Source: Paenibacillus sp. GP183 (lineage in GTDB: Bacteria > Bacillota > Bacilli > Paenibacillales > NBRC-103111). From it: a stretch of 64,000 bases of DNA. Where the stretch lies: NCBI RefSeq assembly GCF_900104695.1, contig NZ_FNSW01000001.1, positions 2,852,001-2,916,000 on the forward strand. The letters run 5' to 3'. Made by a program: the position numbers and the translations under genes. The notes under the pieces are model-generated. The model was not told the DNA's origin. It did not search any database and saw only the letters and a list, made by a program, of their open reading frames with translations. Below are positions 1 through 9,835 of the stretch, one piece after another. The stretch's first letter is position 1, and every line of letters begins with the position of its first letter.

Positions 1-60
1 CTCGTCCGCCAGCTTAATGCCTTCCAATTCCAAGCGACTTCGAATGATCCGATTGCTCAT
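1..60 (-). CDS. N-terminus of next gene in catabolic operon (partial)
   Basis: An ATG on the minus strand at position 60 opens a frame that runs off the window edge (MSNRIIRSRLELEG...). A GA-rich stretch (GAAAGGACGGG) precedes it. It lies about 50 bp after the M29 peptidase stop in the same direction, so it is probably the next gene of the operon. Only 20 residues are visible, too few to name a family. Confidence 0.5.
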   Translation of the reverse strand, partial: MSNRIIRSRLELEGIKLADE

Positions 61-110
61 CCCCAAACCCGTCCTTTCTCATGATGACTTGTAAATGGGT
101 AATTTTATTA

Positions 111-1061
111 TTACACCATCATTTGACCCTTTCTCATAATGAGCAGGCCATCTAAATAAACGTCCGGCTGCTTTACAACGCAATCGATATGAACTCCTGC
201 TTCAATGGTTCCCCCAAAGGTGTGGTTGCTGCCAAAAGCGACATGGATTGTCCCGTATACCTTCTCATCCTCGAGCACTACTCCTGTAATTCTCGCTTTA
301 TCATTGGTGCCAATACCGAATTCGCCGAGCAGCCTTCCGTCTCCATCTCCGAGCATCCGAAGCAGCTCATCAGCCGCATCATCGCCTTCCGCGTTCACAA
401 GCCGGCCTTGCTCAACTTTCAGCAGCATTGGGGATAACAATTTACCAATCCCCGCTACAGACCCGTCAACGAGAATTTGACCCGATGCCGTACCTTCAAG
501 CGGAGCGATATAACCCTCACCCGAGGGCAGGTTCCCGGATTCGCCCGGGTTCAAGTACATACCTGTACTCGGAATTCCGCTCCGCCCTTCCATGGAGAAG
601 GATAACGCATAGCCATCCTTTTCAATACGGACGTGTTTACCATGTGTTAGGATGCCCGTTACTTTTTCCGTCAAAGCTTTGACCTGGTTGTAGTCGGCGG
701 AGATAGCTCCTTCCAGGAACATATCTTCCGTGATTCCCGGCATCGTCGCAACTCTAGCACCGGCAGCAGCTGCTTTCTTCCGTGCCTGTGTGTGAGTGAG
801 AGAATGCTTCGTGATGCATATGACGACCTGCGAGCTTGCCATAGCTGAAGCTATTGCGGCAGGGGGTTCTTCACCCGACTTAGCCCGTTCTTTCATAACC
901 ATGAGTACCGCTTCGGCTCCCAGACTTTTTCCCGCTTCATACAGGGATTCCGCGAGCTCCTTCTTGGCATCATCGGACACGACAAGGAACGTTTCTTTTT
1001 CCTGAAGCCCCAGACAGTTTCTTAACACATTTTTACTGATTTCCGTCAATTGAGGATTCAT
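111..1061 (-). CDS. M29-type aminopeptidase-like metalloprotein
   Basis: 316 residues. The C-terminal third carries the family's metal-ligand region: HVAFGSNHTFGG near residue 285 and an HIDCV (H-x-D) motif near residue 297, as in M29 leucyl aminopeptidases and the related dihydroxypyridine dioxygenase NicX. No signal peptide is seen, so it is cytoplasmic. It lies 19 bp downstream of the AroM gene in a same-strand run that also has an oligopeptide transporter, so cleavage of an imported peptide or amide is plausible. Whether it is a peptidase or a ring-cleaving dioxygenase cannot be decided from sequence alone. Confidence 0.8.
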   Translation of the reverse strand: MNPQLTEISKNVLRNCLGLQEKETFLVVSDDAKKELAESLYEAGKSLGAEAVLMVMKERAKSGEEPPAAIASAMASSQVVICITKHSLTHTQARKKAAAAGARVATMPGITEDMFLEGAISADYNQVKALTEKVTGILTHGKHVRIEKDGYALSFSMEGRSGIPSTGMYLNPGESGNLPSGEGYIAPLEGTASGQILVDGSVAGIGKLLSPMLLKVEQGRLVNAEGDDAADELLRMLGDGDGRLLGEFGIGTNDKARITGVVLEDEKVYGTIHVAFGSNHTFGGTIEAGVHIDCVVKQPDVYLDGLLIMRKGQMMV

Positions 1062-1080
1062 GGCATGTCACCCTTTTTAT

Positions 1081-1761
1081 TCAAATCATTTCAGAAACGA
1101 TTTTGGCCATAATGGCATTGGATAAAATCACGGGCAGCCCCGATATCTTGGATACCAAAGCTCTCGCTTCCTCTGTATACCCCATGCAGTCCAGCAAAAT
1201 AATATCGACCTTGTCTTTCAACTCGTTAGCCGCTTGATGAAAATTAACCTCGTCAAAAATATAAGGAGAGGCCACTGCAAATAACGGATTCATGCCATAT
1301 TGCGAGTACTTGGGCTTTAAACTCTCTGTTTGTTCAAGGATCGGGACTATGACGCCTATGCGCCGGTTCCCCACCATTGCCTTTACTGTAGGCGGAATGA
1401 TATGGTCAGGTTCGATCAGGTAAGAATTCGTCGTTTGAAGTCCGGGAAATACACCTGTGCAAAGAAGAAGAATTTGCTTAATGCCGCTTTGCTCTAGTTG
1501 CGCAATTTTATTTTGTAAAAGGGGTTGAATTTTGGCTCGGGACATGACAACCGAATCTCCGGTGGTCAGTCGGGACGTTAGCACATAGTCGCCGGCTTCC
1601 GGATACAAATTCGTTTCTATATATTCTTTAGTCAACCCGTCCAAAACACCGATTTGAATCAATTCCGCATGTTCGCTCAAATATTGCTCAAGTATGGGCG
1701 CCACATCTGTACGCGGTGCTTGACCTATAGTAATCATTCCCAGTTTTTTCATGGTTTTCAC
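1081..1761 (-). CDS. AroM family protein
   Basis: 226 residues beginning MKTMKKLGMITIGQAPRTD; the GQAPRTD motif at about residues 12-18 is the hallmark of the AroM family. An internal LLCTGVFPGL segment gives an Asp/Glu-racemase-like fold with a cysteine in the active-site region. The biochemical role of AroM is unknown. Its ATG directly abuts the stop codon of the DUF1177 gene, which points to translational coupling. A start at the second methionine (residue 4) is also possible. Confidence 0.82.
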   Translation of the reverse strand: MKTMKKLGMITIGQAPRTDVAPILEQYLSEHAELIQIGVLDGLTKEYIETNLYPEAGDYVLTSRLTTGDSVVMSRAKIQPLLQNKIAQLEQSGIKQILLLCTGVFPGLQTTNSYLIEPDHIIPPTVKAMVGNRRIGVIVPILEQTESLKPKYSQYGMNPLFAVASPYIFDEVNFHQAANELKDKVDIILLDCMGYTEEARALVSKISGLPVILSNAIMAKIVSEMI

Positions 1762-2688
1762 CTACTTCGTCTGCAATATTTTCATGGAGCCGTAAAGCTG
1801 AGTGATCCGTTCAAATTCATCCTTATCATAGAATGCGCATGTGCCGTTCGTCATCTCTTTAGCGACTTCAATGGCAAATCGAACCGCAGTGGCAATGTCT
1901 ATCTCATGACTTGCGCCAGTGCCACAGCCCGGAACAACGGATTGAGCCGTTACTGCAACGCCAACCACTGGAGCATCGGTAGCCACAGCTGGCTGCAGAA
2001 TGGAATTAATATGAAAAAGTCCGTTTCCGTATGGTGTAATATCCTGCATCGTAATTGGGAAGGTCACAGGCAGCTGCCCTGTCGCCATTTCCATAATCCT
2101 CAGCAGATCTTCACTTACTCGAAGAATATAGCCCTCCTTCACCGTCGGTGAAATGGCGATTCCTTTATGATTAATGATCCGGTTTCCCTTGGTCGTATCT
2201 ATAGAAAGGATTGCCTCCATTTCGGGAACGACCTCCTGGGCATTCATCGTTGCGATATCGACCGGAGAATCCATGAAATCCACAGGTTCGTGCGGACGGG
2301 TTGGCGCATCCGGGCAAATGTGCGTCGTGATGATGACATCCCCCTTCAGCTTGTCCCCCTTCAGCTGCATATCTGCCAGCTTGAGTGCGGAAGCAATGGC
2401 TGCAACGGCCCCATCCGCATCCGACACCATCCCAATCCGGCTCGGACGTGCGCCAATTCCACCCAGACGGCCAATAATGCCAAAGGTCGGCGCGCTGCCT
2501 CCCTTCGATTTGCCCTCCGTTCCGGGAACGACTATTTTAATGAAATCAGTGCTGCCTTTCTCGCCGGTGACCTTCTGTACGATGATCGAAATTCCCGGGT
2601 AATCGCTGAATAAATTCTTCACTTGCTCGCCAGATGCATATGCGCTATCCAGAATATCAAGTATGGTCAATGTTTGCTTAAGCGTCAT
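1762..2688 (-). CDS. DUF1177 family protein
   Basis: 308 residues matching the DUF1177 pattern: a glycine-rich GIIGRLGGIGARPSRIGMVSDADGAV segment (about residues 92-116, shortened here), an ITTHICPDAPT motif with candidate metal-binding His and Cys, and SVVPGCGTGASHEID near residue 255. It is a predicted soluble protein of unknown reaction. It sits between the AroM and DUF917 genes; these families with OPT transporters recur together in Firmicutes catabolic clusters (recalled, not checked here). Confidence 0.8.
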   Translation of the reverse strand: MTLKQTLTILDILDSAYASGEQVKNLFSDYPGISIIVQKVTGEKGSTDFIKIVVPGTEGKSKGGSAPTFGIIGRLGGIGARPSRIGMVSDADGAVAAIASALKLADMQLKGDKLKGDVIITTHICPDAPTRPHEPVDFMDSPVDIATMNAQEVVPEMEAILSIDTTKGNRIINHKGIAISPTVKEGYILRVSEDLLRIMEMATGQLPVTFPITMQDITPYGNGLFHINSILQPAVATDAPVVGVAVTAQSVVPGCGTGASHEIDIATAVRFAIEVAKEMTNGTCAFYDKDEFERITQLYGSMKILQTK

Positions 2689-2726
2689 ATCGAACTTCCT
2701 CCAATTTTAGTGTAAGATCATTTATT

Positions 2727-3797
2727 TTAAAAAATATACGAAAGGACAGGTTTCTTGACGGCATCTTCAATCGATTTCATCAGCTTCTCATTTCGCATCG
2801 TGCTGCTGAGCAGCAGCTTTTCTTTCGGCACGGCAATAACGGCAAGCCGCTGCCCCTTTTCGATAGCTGCGGTAACCACAGGTCTTGCCGTCTTGGCATC
2901 CAGGGTCATGATCAGATCAGGGAATGTAGCGCAACGCCGCCCATCTAATTCAAGCGTCATGTACTCATTCCAGAAGGTCATTTCATAAGAACCGTCAATC
3001 CAAACCGTCCCTATGTCAAAGCCTCCTGTCGTTTCCAGTTTGAAGTCGGTCACTGTACCTAATGTGATAACACTTCCTCCAAGCTTTGTGACCACAGCAT
3101 CAATCGCCGCTTCCCCCCGATGGGACAGCAAAGCTTCACCCACCTCAATAGCTTGCGTAATAGCGCCGGGCGCTCCGTGTTCCCTTGCATAAGCGGCGGT
3201 AACAGGATTTCTTGCCACCGCAACGAGTCCGCCGGCTTCAATAGACGCCTTTCGAATCATCGAAGCGGCTTTCTCCAGTGATCCTGAGATGCTCATTTCG
3301 ATATAATTGGCGCCTTTCCCGCCCACCGCAGTTTGGCGGGAAATATAACCTTCCATCTCCGATAAATTCAGCGATCCCATGGCTCCCGTAGGATGAGCCC
3401 TGCCATTACAGGCAAAATCCAAGAGGGGAATCCCACTTACAATTGATTGAAACCAACCGTTGACCGTCGTTCCTGCTCCGTTCTCATTGGTATGGATCGC
3501 CTTGATCGGTCTGCCAATCTCATGAGCAAGAATCTCCAACGCTTTCGAGTAGTGAATTGGCTTTACAAACTTATCTTTTGCCCCGGGCGCACCTACCAGC
3601 GAAACCGTGACCCATATGTCCTCATCTAAAAATTCATCAATGGTGCAGAGCTCGGGCTGCCCGATCTCAAGCGCCAAGCGGCCGATCTGTAGACCTTCTT
3701 CAATCCATCCGCCACCGCCGCCGCCTAAAACAGCGCCTCCAAAAACCGCATACTGGACCATACCTTCATCTAGTTGGATTCGAGCCAATTCCGTCAC
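2727..3797 (-). CDS. DUF917 family protein (hydantoinase-associated type)
   Basis: 356 residues. The N-terminus has a six-glycine run (FGGAVLGGGGGGW, about residues 19-31), followed by an Asn-Glu-Asn-Gly-Ala-Gly-Thr stretch and a C-terminal all-beta-looking region, typical of DUF917. These proteins are often encoded beside hydantoinases, amino-acid racemases and transporters. The stop is one base from the start of the next upstream gene (OPT transporter), so the two are tightly linked. No enzymatic role is established. Confidence 0.8.
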   Translation of the reverse strand: MTELARIQLDEGMVQYAVFGGAVLGGGGGGWIEEGLQIGRLALEIGQPELCTIDEFLDEDIWVTVSLVGAPGAKDKFVKPIHYSKALEILAHEIGRPIKAIHTNENGAGTTVNGWFQSIVSGIPLLDFACNGRAHPTGAMGSLNLSEMEGYISRQTAVGGKGANYIEMSISGSLEKAASMIRKASIEAGGLVAVARNPVTAAYAREHGAPGAITQAIEVGEALLSHRGEAAIDAVVTKLGGSVITLGTVTDFKLETTGGFDIGTVWIDGSYEMTFWNEYMTLELDGRRCATFPDLIMTLDAKTARPVVTAAIEKGQRLAVIAVPKEKLLLSSTMRNEKLMKSIEDAVKKPVLSYIF

Positions 3798-3798
3798 C

Positions 3799-5415
3799 TC
3801 ATTTCTTCATTTTGAAGACCGAGTTAAAGAAGCTAAAGAGCGCATCTCCGGCAATAAATCCGGCTGCCAAAATACTCATCGGCGTTTCAGCCTCTTTTCC
3901 TTTCATCTTAAGCACAATAACCCGGATCAAAATCCCTGCAATAACGGCCCAACAAGCATTTGGAGTGCTAATCAACAGACCGGTAGCGAACAGTACGCCA
4001 ATCTGACGGCTTGGACCTCCAAGGAGTTGGAAAATCGCGCCTGGAATAGCCCAAATCAGCAATTGCATAGCTATTTCCGGTGATGCGCCTGCTTTTATCG
4101 TCGAAACGTATACTTTATCAATGGGAGGCACCAGGTTTTGCATGAAGTAACCATTATACGTAAACACAACCGTCAATACCGCAACGCCAAAGGCAATCAT
4201 GCCTGTTATATACTGCTGCTTTCTTCCCTTCAACTCATATTCCCGGTCTTCTCCGTTGCCGCGCAAAATATAGCCTGTTTTTAAATCATATCCCATATCG
4301 GCAAAGGCAGGACCCGTAGCGGCGCTGAATCCGGCCAGCAAAGCAAGCGCGACCGGCGGGAAACCGATCATAATTCCAAAGAGCAGCGTGATGAAAGCGA
4401 CTGCAAACGCGGGAAACCACCCGGAGTGCATCGCTGCAATCCCTACAATCAATTCATGAACGAAGGCGGCAAAAGCGGCAAAGAAAATAAATCCGATCAG
4501 CATGCCGAGCGACATTTTTGTCACGATTCCACCAATCACTGCAATAATAAGCGCTATGACCAGGTAAGCGACAAATCCCAGTCCTAACGACCGTCTGGCT
4601 TCTCCAATCGATCTTGATAAGTTCGTCTCATCAGCTGCCGCTGTTTCTTGATGACCGAGAGATGGCTTCGGGTTATTTGTTTGTTTTTTGAATATGAGAA
4701 GACCTGCCTGGATGAGAGCAACAATACCCGCACCGATCATGACACCATGCGCAATATAGAGCTTGTTGACATCTATGTTGAACCAGGGAACCGAATATTG
4801 CCGGATCATCAGACCTATACCAAACATGCTCAGCGCCCAAATATTCCCGATAAATGCCACGCCAAAGGCCGACATGGAAATATGAAAATACGAACCGATG
4901 ACCCCAATTCCCGTACCGATACCAAGCAGTCCGGCACGTTTGCCTCCCTTATCTCCAGCAAGGATCGACTCTGCAGTAGCCACTCCGGGAGCCCACGTCC
5001 CTGAAGCCGGGAACAGCTTGGAATCAAATAATTTATAGAGAAGGACAGCATCCACGAACATAGCAAGCGCAGCACCGATCAACATTGGAACCACAAGCTC
5101 TTTTGTCCCCATAGCAAAAGGAATACCAATCGGAATGAGCAAGCTGTTCGCGGCGCCAAAGGTTGCCGATGAGATTGAGGTTTGCACCAAATTTTGGCGG
5201 TGAACGGATCTGTATTTTTTAAATATGGCCACTGGTATTCTCGCAATGAGCATGGCCACAAGAGCTCCAATGATCGCTGTATTTGGCGTTACCCCAAGAG
5301 TTGTTACTATTTGCATACCGATGATGGCGCCGATCACGCCCGTTACAATGTTCAGCACTAGTGCGAATGGTTCAAAAATACTCGGATGTTTCTTTTCGTT
5401 TTGTTCCTGTTCCAT
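3799..5415 (-). CDS. OPT-family oligopeptide/metal-chelate transporter
   Basis: 538 residues with about 14-16 hydrophobic segments, an N-terminal FALVLNIVTGVIGAIIGM helix and an internal ATAESILAG-type loop resembling prokaryotic OPT/YSL-like permeases; shorter than the 600-700 residues of many members. It would import a small peptide or peptide-like compound by proton symport. Its position in the middle of the operon supplies the uptake step for the peptidase and racemase-like enzymes. Substrate cannot be read from sequence. Confidence 0.78.
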   Translation of the reverse strand: MEQEQNEKKHPSIFEPFALVLNIVTGVIGAIIGMQIVTTLGVTPNTAIIGALVAMLIARIPVAIFKKYRSVHRQNLVQTSISSATFGAANSLLIPIGIPFAMGTKELVVPMLIGAALAMFVDAVLLYKLFDSKLFPASGTWAPGVATAESILAGDKGGKRAGLLGIGTGIGVIGSYFHISMSAFGVAFIGNIWALSMFGIGLMIRQYSVPWFNIDVNKLYIAHGVMIGAGIVALIQAGLLIFKKQTNNPKPSLGHQETAAADETNLSRSIGEARRSLGLGFVAYLVIALIIAVIGGIVTKMSLGMLIGFIFFAAFAAFVHELIVGIAAMHSGWFPAFAVAFITLLFGIMIGFPPVALALLAGFSAATGPAFADMGYDLKTGYILRGNGEDREYELKGRKQQYITGMIAFGVAVLTVVFTYNGYFMQNLVPPIDKVYVSTIKAGASPEIAMQLLIWAIPGAIFQLLGGPSRQIGVLFATGLLISTPNACWAVIAGILIRVIVLKMKGKEAETPMSILAAGFIAGDALFSFFNSVFKMKK

Positions 5416-5427
5416 AGATAGTCCCCC

Positions 5428-6306
5428 TTAAAGACTTTCAGTTTTTTTATAAAACAAACCCTTTTGTAAAGTACCGAGCAGAACTCCGACGAACACCAGA
5501 GATGCTCCCATCATTTGATGAGGAGTAACCGCATGTTTAAAGATGATGAGATCGAGGAGCATGGTCATGAGCGGCTGCAAATTAAGCACAATGGCGGATC
5601 TGGCAGCGCCGACAGTTTCCATTCCTTTGTTCCAAAGCACATTCGCAAGTCCTTGTGCAACAATAACCGTAACGAAAGCCAGGCCCCATATCCAGATAGA
5701 ATGACTCCAGTCGATCCTTTGATTCGATAAAACCCACGGGTCAAATATAGCGCCGCTAAGCGTAAAACTATATACAGTGATCATAAATGGAGACAACCGT
5801 CGGGAGAGAATTCGAATGAGGATCAAATTGATAGAAAACGTAAAGACTGCCCCAAACATCAGCAGATCACCCGAGCTTACCGTAATCCCCTTCAAGTTCA
5901 ATGCAATAATGATGCCAAAAAAGGCAACCAAACTACCTATGAGCATGCGCAAAGTAATCTTTTCCTTAAGGAAAGCTGCGGCAAGTCCTGCAGTCATCAT
6001 TGGGGATAATGTAAAAATCAGGGAAGCATTTGTTGCTGTCGTATGCCGCAGGCCATTAAACAGCAGAATTTGATTGGCGATCAATCCAATTAAAGCAGAC
6101 AGTAACAGCAGCAGCACTTCCTTCCCCGTTAGCTTTACGAAGGATTTGCTCAGGAAGGCCGCGAATAAAAACAAACCAGACACAATCGTCAAACTGAATG
6201 CTGAAAGAAACAAAGGTGGAAACTCTTGCAATAGTATTTGTCTAGCAATATAGTTTATTGCCCATATAAATACACAAAATGAAAGGATGGAATAAGATTT
6301 CGCCAA
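5428..6306 (-). CDS. EamA/DMT-superfamily transporter
   Basis: 292 residues with ten hydrophobic segments in two EamA repeats; the GLRHTTATNASLIFTLSPMM segment in the first repeat and VGAARSAIVLNLQPLMTML in the second are the recurring family motif. It is an inner-membrane drug/metabolite exporter type. It lies 12 bp upstream of the OPT gene and belongs to the same minus-strand operon, where it might export a product or excess amino acid. Confidence 0.85.
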   Translation of the reverse strand: MAKSYSILSFCVFIWAINYIARQILLQEFPPLFLSAFSLTIVSGLFLFAAFLSKSFVKLTGKEVLLLLLSALIGLIANQILLFNGLRHTTATNASLIFTLSPMMTAGLAAAFLKEKITLRMLIGSLVAFFGIIIALNLKGITVSSGDLLMFGAVFTFSINLILIRILSRRLSPFMITVYSFTLSGAIFDPWVLSNQRIDWSHSIWIWGLAFVTVIVAQGLANVLWNKGMETVGAARSAIVLNLQPLMTMLLDLIIFKHAVTPHQMMGASLVFVGVLLGTLQKGLFYKKTESL

Positions 6307-6334
6307 GGAAATGCCCCTCTTTTAGGTCACATGG

Positions 6335-6979
6335 TTAAATAACCATTTGATTATAAAATGTTGAGGCAAACAGCCCCTCCGCTTCCACGGCATCAATTAC
6401 AGGTACTTGTAATTCTTTTCTTATCACGTCTGCGAAGCTGATGGTCGAGAACCCGGTACAAGCGAATACAATCACTTTGGCACCTTGCTCCACTAAATGG
6501 CGCGCCGTCTCCAATGCTTTTTCGCGTCCCGACGCTGTCAAGAGATCGGTAGTATTGGTAACGCCTTCCGGACGAAGGTATCGAACCATCAAATCACCCA
6601 AAAGACGTTCCACAATCAACGGGGCACTTTCAGTAATACCCATGACACCTACTGGTTGTCCCATTGAGAGAGCCATGAACGAGGCTGAGCTTCCTGCGCC
6701 AATGACGGGGATGGATACATGCTTACGCAGCTGTTCGATAGCAGGATCAGCTGCACAGCTGATCACCAGAAGATGACAGCCATCCTTTTCAAAGTTTTTG
6801 CCTAATTCTACAATCTTCGGTTCGGCTGCCCTTTCCGTCTCATCGTCATAAATACCCCGAGGCTGATCGGGAATGCATCGGCTTATGACGGGAACTCCAT
6901 AAAGCTCCGTAATCTTCCGGCCATGCTGTTCAAGAATATCGGTGTCTTGTGTAGTAAATACACGAATCAGTCCGATCAT
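6335..6979 (-). CDS. Asp/Glu/hydantoin racemase family protein
   Basis: 214 residues. Two conserved cysteines in racemase context, C75 (VISCAADPA) and C174 (VFACTGFSTI), correspond to the two catalytic bases of the Asp/Glu/hydantoin racemase superfamily, and the PVIGAGSSA stretch at residues 91-100 fits HyuE-like members. It is the first gene of the operon, next to the convergent end of the PucR regulator. Likely role: racemisation of an amino acid or hydantoin derived from the transported substrate. Confidence 0.82.
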   Translation of the reverse strand: MIGLIRVFTTQDTDILEQHGRKITELYGVPVISRCIPDQPRGIYDDETERAAEPKIVELGKNFEKDGCHLLVISCAADPAIEQLRKHVSIPVIGAGSSASFMALSMGQPVGVMGITESAPLIVERLLGDLMVRYLRPEGVTNTTDLLTASGREKALETARHLVEQGAKVIVFACTGFSTISFADVIRKELQVPVIDAVEAEGLFASTFYNQMVI

Positions 6980-7077
6980 GTCGCCATCCTCCTTTTACGG
7001 TATATTATTGTGATGTATTCTTACATTAATTGTAGTATTCCTTCACTTTCCCAACAATGTACTCACCCACCAAAACT

Positions 7078-7119
7078 AAGGATGGCCTATTGTGCTCTGA
7101 GCACAATAGGCCATCCTTT
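7078..7119 (-). terminator. Strong terminator hairpin after PucR gene
   Basis: An 18-bp perfect stem (AAGGATGGCCTATTGTGC and its complement) with a 5-nt loop overlaps the last bases of the PucR stop region. The G+C-rich core with A/T at both ends suits transcript termination for the regulator on the minus strand. It separates the regulator from the operon start. Confidence 0.8.
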
Positions 7120-8662
7120 AAACACCCTGCTTTAACAAATAAAAAACGGTGCACACATAATATTCAAACCGGTTGACGGCATTTCCCATATCGCTGTCGA
7201 TTATTTCGTTAATTCGATCCATTCGGTACTTGACCGAATTTCGGTGAATATATAAACGACTCGCCGCTTCAATCAAGCTCCCACCTGTAGCTAAATAGTG
7301 ATACAGCGTTATCACCAGCTCAGTCCCATTCTCGTTGTCATAATCACACAATTTTCCTATTTTCTTGTGGATCAATTCGTCAAACTGTACATAATCGGAA
7401 GACTTCAATAATAAGTGGTACATTTCGAATTCATCAAACGAAAACAATTGCTGGTCCTTATTCAGCCGAATACCGATATGGATGGCTCTCTTGGCTTCGG
7501 AATAGCTGCGATGGACTTCCCATAAGAAGCATTTGTTGCCGAACCCGGCCCGAATCGCACTCCATTTTTTGAGAAACGGATGAAGCACTTCACTCCATCC
7601 TTTAGGAATTAGCTCACCATACGGCTTCTTGGAATCCTCCGTAATCTTGACACTGGCTAAAAACAATACCAATTGTCCCCCTTGCAAATGTACATGAGAG
7701 CGGACTTTTCGATTAGCCGATTCCTTGTGAATGATTTGGTTTAATTCCAATAAGAACGAGGATCCATACTCAAAAAATGGGCCTTCTCCTTCAACGATCC
7801 CGATCTCCCATATCCATTCGGAATCCAGACCCAGCTGCCTTCCTTTATTCTCTGCATCCTGCTGCGGTAAAGAAATACTCATTAACAGCTCTTCAAAAAA
7901 GTTTCCGCGCAGTCTTAGCTCGGTATCCTCGGCAATCTTCTTTCTCATCAATTCAAGAGAAAAAACCTGCCGGGCATGCTCCACACAAACCAGCTCCAGG
8001 TCATCCAAATGTTCCTTGCCTACAACGAATTTCCCTATGAGCTGTTTGTCAACCGTCACTTCCCAATAGCGGGTATTCTTTGAAGGGTGATAAGGAACCT
8101 GAGGCGGAGAGGATACGAGAATATCTCCATTTTTACCAATTACCCAAATCGACGATTTCACCAGATCAGCCACATTATCTGCCACAACTTGTATACCGCT
8201 GTTATTTAGCACCAGGTTCGTGAGCGCTTTATATATTTCTTCCGAACGCTTCAGCAGGACGGCCTGCTTATCCAGAATTTGATCCATGACCGCATAGGTA
8301 ATATCGATATAGGGGATCCCAATCGGAAGTTGAATAATAGGAATATGATACAAATTGCTCATATCCATCATTTCCTGAGGAATGTCGTGAATGAATCTCT
8401 CCGGTTTAATGGCTACTCCAGCCGCATTCGCATTTGCCAAATGTTTTATGAGCTCGGTCAGAAGGGCCAGATCATCCCGCATCGAATAACCGGTAGTCAA
8501 AACCAGTTCTCCTTCTCTGAGCCAGTTCTTGATATCAGGAACTTCCATAATATCAACAAATCGCACAACACGGTCCAAGCCTTTTTCACCGCTTACCAGC
8601 TTGGCCTGCTCTAGAATCGGAAGCTTCAACAGCTCCCTCACTGTTACGCCATTTAAATTCAT
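7118..8662 (-). CDS. PucR family transcriptional regulator
   Basis: About 514 residues. The N-terminal PucR-like domain (VTVRELLKLPILEQAKLVSGEKGLDRVV..., abbreviated) contains the typical VDIMEVPDIKNWLREGELVLTTG region; the C-terminus (last 60 residues) is a PucR helix-turn-helix, SLIEAASRLYIHRNSVKYRM. An upstream GTG at 8671 is in frame, but the ATG at 8662 has AGGTGAGG 4-5 bases before it and is preferred. Members activate purine, amino-acid or polyamine catabolism; here it probably controls the adjacent operon. Confidence 0.88.
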   Translation of the reverse strand: MNLNGVTVRELLKLPILEQAKLVSGEKGLDRVVRFVDIMEVPDIKNWLREGELVLTTGYSMRDDLALLTELIKHLANANAAGVAIKPERFIHDIPQEMMDMSNLYHIPIIQLPIGIPYIDITYAVMDQILDKQAVLLKRSEEIYKALTNLVLNNSGIQVVADNVADLVKSSIWVIGKNGDILVSSPPQVPYHPSKNTRYWEVTVDKQLIGKFVVGKEHLDDLELVCVEHARQVFSLELMRKKIAEDTELRLRGNFFEELLMSISLPQQDAENKGRQLGLDSEWIWEIGIVEGEGPFFEYGSSFLLELNQIIHKESANRKVRSHVHLQGGQLVLFLASVKITEDSKKPYGELIPKGWSEVLHPFLKKWSAIRAGFGNKCFLWEVHRSYSEAKRAIHIGIRLNKDQQLFSFDEFEMYHLLLKSSDYVQFDELIHKKIGKLCDYDNENGTELVITLYHYLATGGSLIEAASRLYIHRNSVKYRMDRINEIIDSDMGNAVNRFEYYVCTVFYLLKQGV

Positions 8663-8767
8663 ATACCTCACCTAATTCCTCGCATCCTAACAGCGGACTA
8701 TAGCTAGTTTAGCTGTTATTATACCATTTATACATTCATTGGGAGGTTCGGTTAGGTTTAAATTTGA

Positions 8768-9733
8768 CTAATTGACCTGATATAACGGCGGTTGATTCGC
8801 CAAAACGCGACTCATATTTTCCACAGCAATCTCAGCCATTTTATTCCTCGTATTAATACTGGCACTGCCAATATGAGGCAGCATGACGACATTAGGAAGC
8901 TCGAGAAGTTTATGGCTTGCCGAAATCGGTTCCTTCTCAAAAACATCTAATCCGGCAGCCCAGATCGTTCTGTTCTTTAGCGCATGATAGAGCGCCTCTT
9001 CATTGACTATCCCGCCTCGGGCTGTGTTGATCAGTACCGCAGTAGGCTTCATTAATGATAATTCAGCTGCTCCAATCAGATTATGAGTCTCTGGCGTATA
9101 AGGCGTCATGATACAGACAAAATCTGACTCCTTTAACAGCGTTTCCAGCTCCACATAGGTGATACCCAGATTTCGCTCTGCTTCAGTCTTACGACTTCGA
9201 TTATGATAAAGGATCTTCATCCCGAAGCCAGCAGCCCGTTTGGCCAAGGCCCCTCCGATTCGGCCTAACCCGATAATTCCCATCGTTGATCCATAAACAT
9301 CCATACCCGTCAAAAGCAAAGGTGACCAGGTTTTCCATTCGCCCTTGCGCAAATGATCCGATGACTCAACAATTCGCCGAGCTGTTACCATAAGGAGCGC
9401 AAAGGTTAAATCTGCTGTTGCTTCCGTTAACACATCGGGCGTATTGGTCACAATAATACCCCTTTTCGTTGCCGCGGCAGTGTCGATATTATTGGTTCCC
9501 ACTGCATAATTGCTGATCACCTTTAATTTAGTTGCATTTGTAAGAATAGCTTCGTCTATGGTATCTGTTAACAAACACAATAAACCGTCCATTTCCCTAA
9601 TATTTTCGGCTAAAACTTCGCGAGGAACAGGGATATTTTCCTCATTCCACATAGAAACATCACAAGTTACGGATAGTCTCGCAACAGCCTCGTCTTGTAT
9701 TTTTCGGGTTATATACACTTTAGGTCTTACCAT
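8768..9733 (-). CDS. D-isomer 2-hydroxyacid dehydrogenase (glyoxylate/hydroxypyruvate reductase type)
   Basis: 321 residues from the chosen ATG. The Rossmann motif GIIGLGRIGGALAKRA sits mid-protein, followed by the catalytic Arg (NTARGGIVNEEAL), Glu (DVFEKEP) and His (LPHIGSA). It reduces 2-keto acids such as glyoxylate or hydroxypyruvate with NAD(P)H in the cytoplasm. A GTG at 9742 is in frame but overlaps its own AGAAGG; the ATG at 9733 is 8 bases from that site. It is in the same direction as the PucR gene, about 100 bp upstream of it. Confidence 0.88.
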   Translation of the reverse strand: MVRPKVYITRKIQDEAVARLSVTCDVSMWNEENIPVPREVLAENIREMDGLLCLLTDTIDEAILTNATKLKVISNYAVGTNNIDTAAATKRGIIVTNTPDVLTEATADLTFALLMVTARRIVESSDHLRKGEWKTWSPLLLTGMDVYGSTMGIIGLGRIGGALAKRAAGFGMKILYHNRSRKTEAERNLGITYVELETLLKESDFVCIMTPYTPETHNLIGAAELSLMKPTAVLINTARGGIVNEEALYHALKNRTIWAAGLDVFEKEPISASHKLLELPNVVMLPHIGSASINTRNKMAEIAVENMSRVLANQPPLYQVN

Positions 9734-9835
9734 CAGTAACACCTTCTATCTTAAAGGATGATCTTGTAAAAAAATGCTTTTAAAAATACTATTATCATGT
9801 ATCAATGACTCTTTATTTGCAACTTTAAAAACAAT

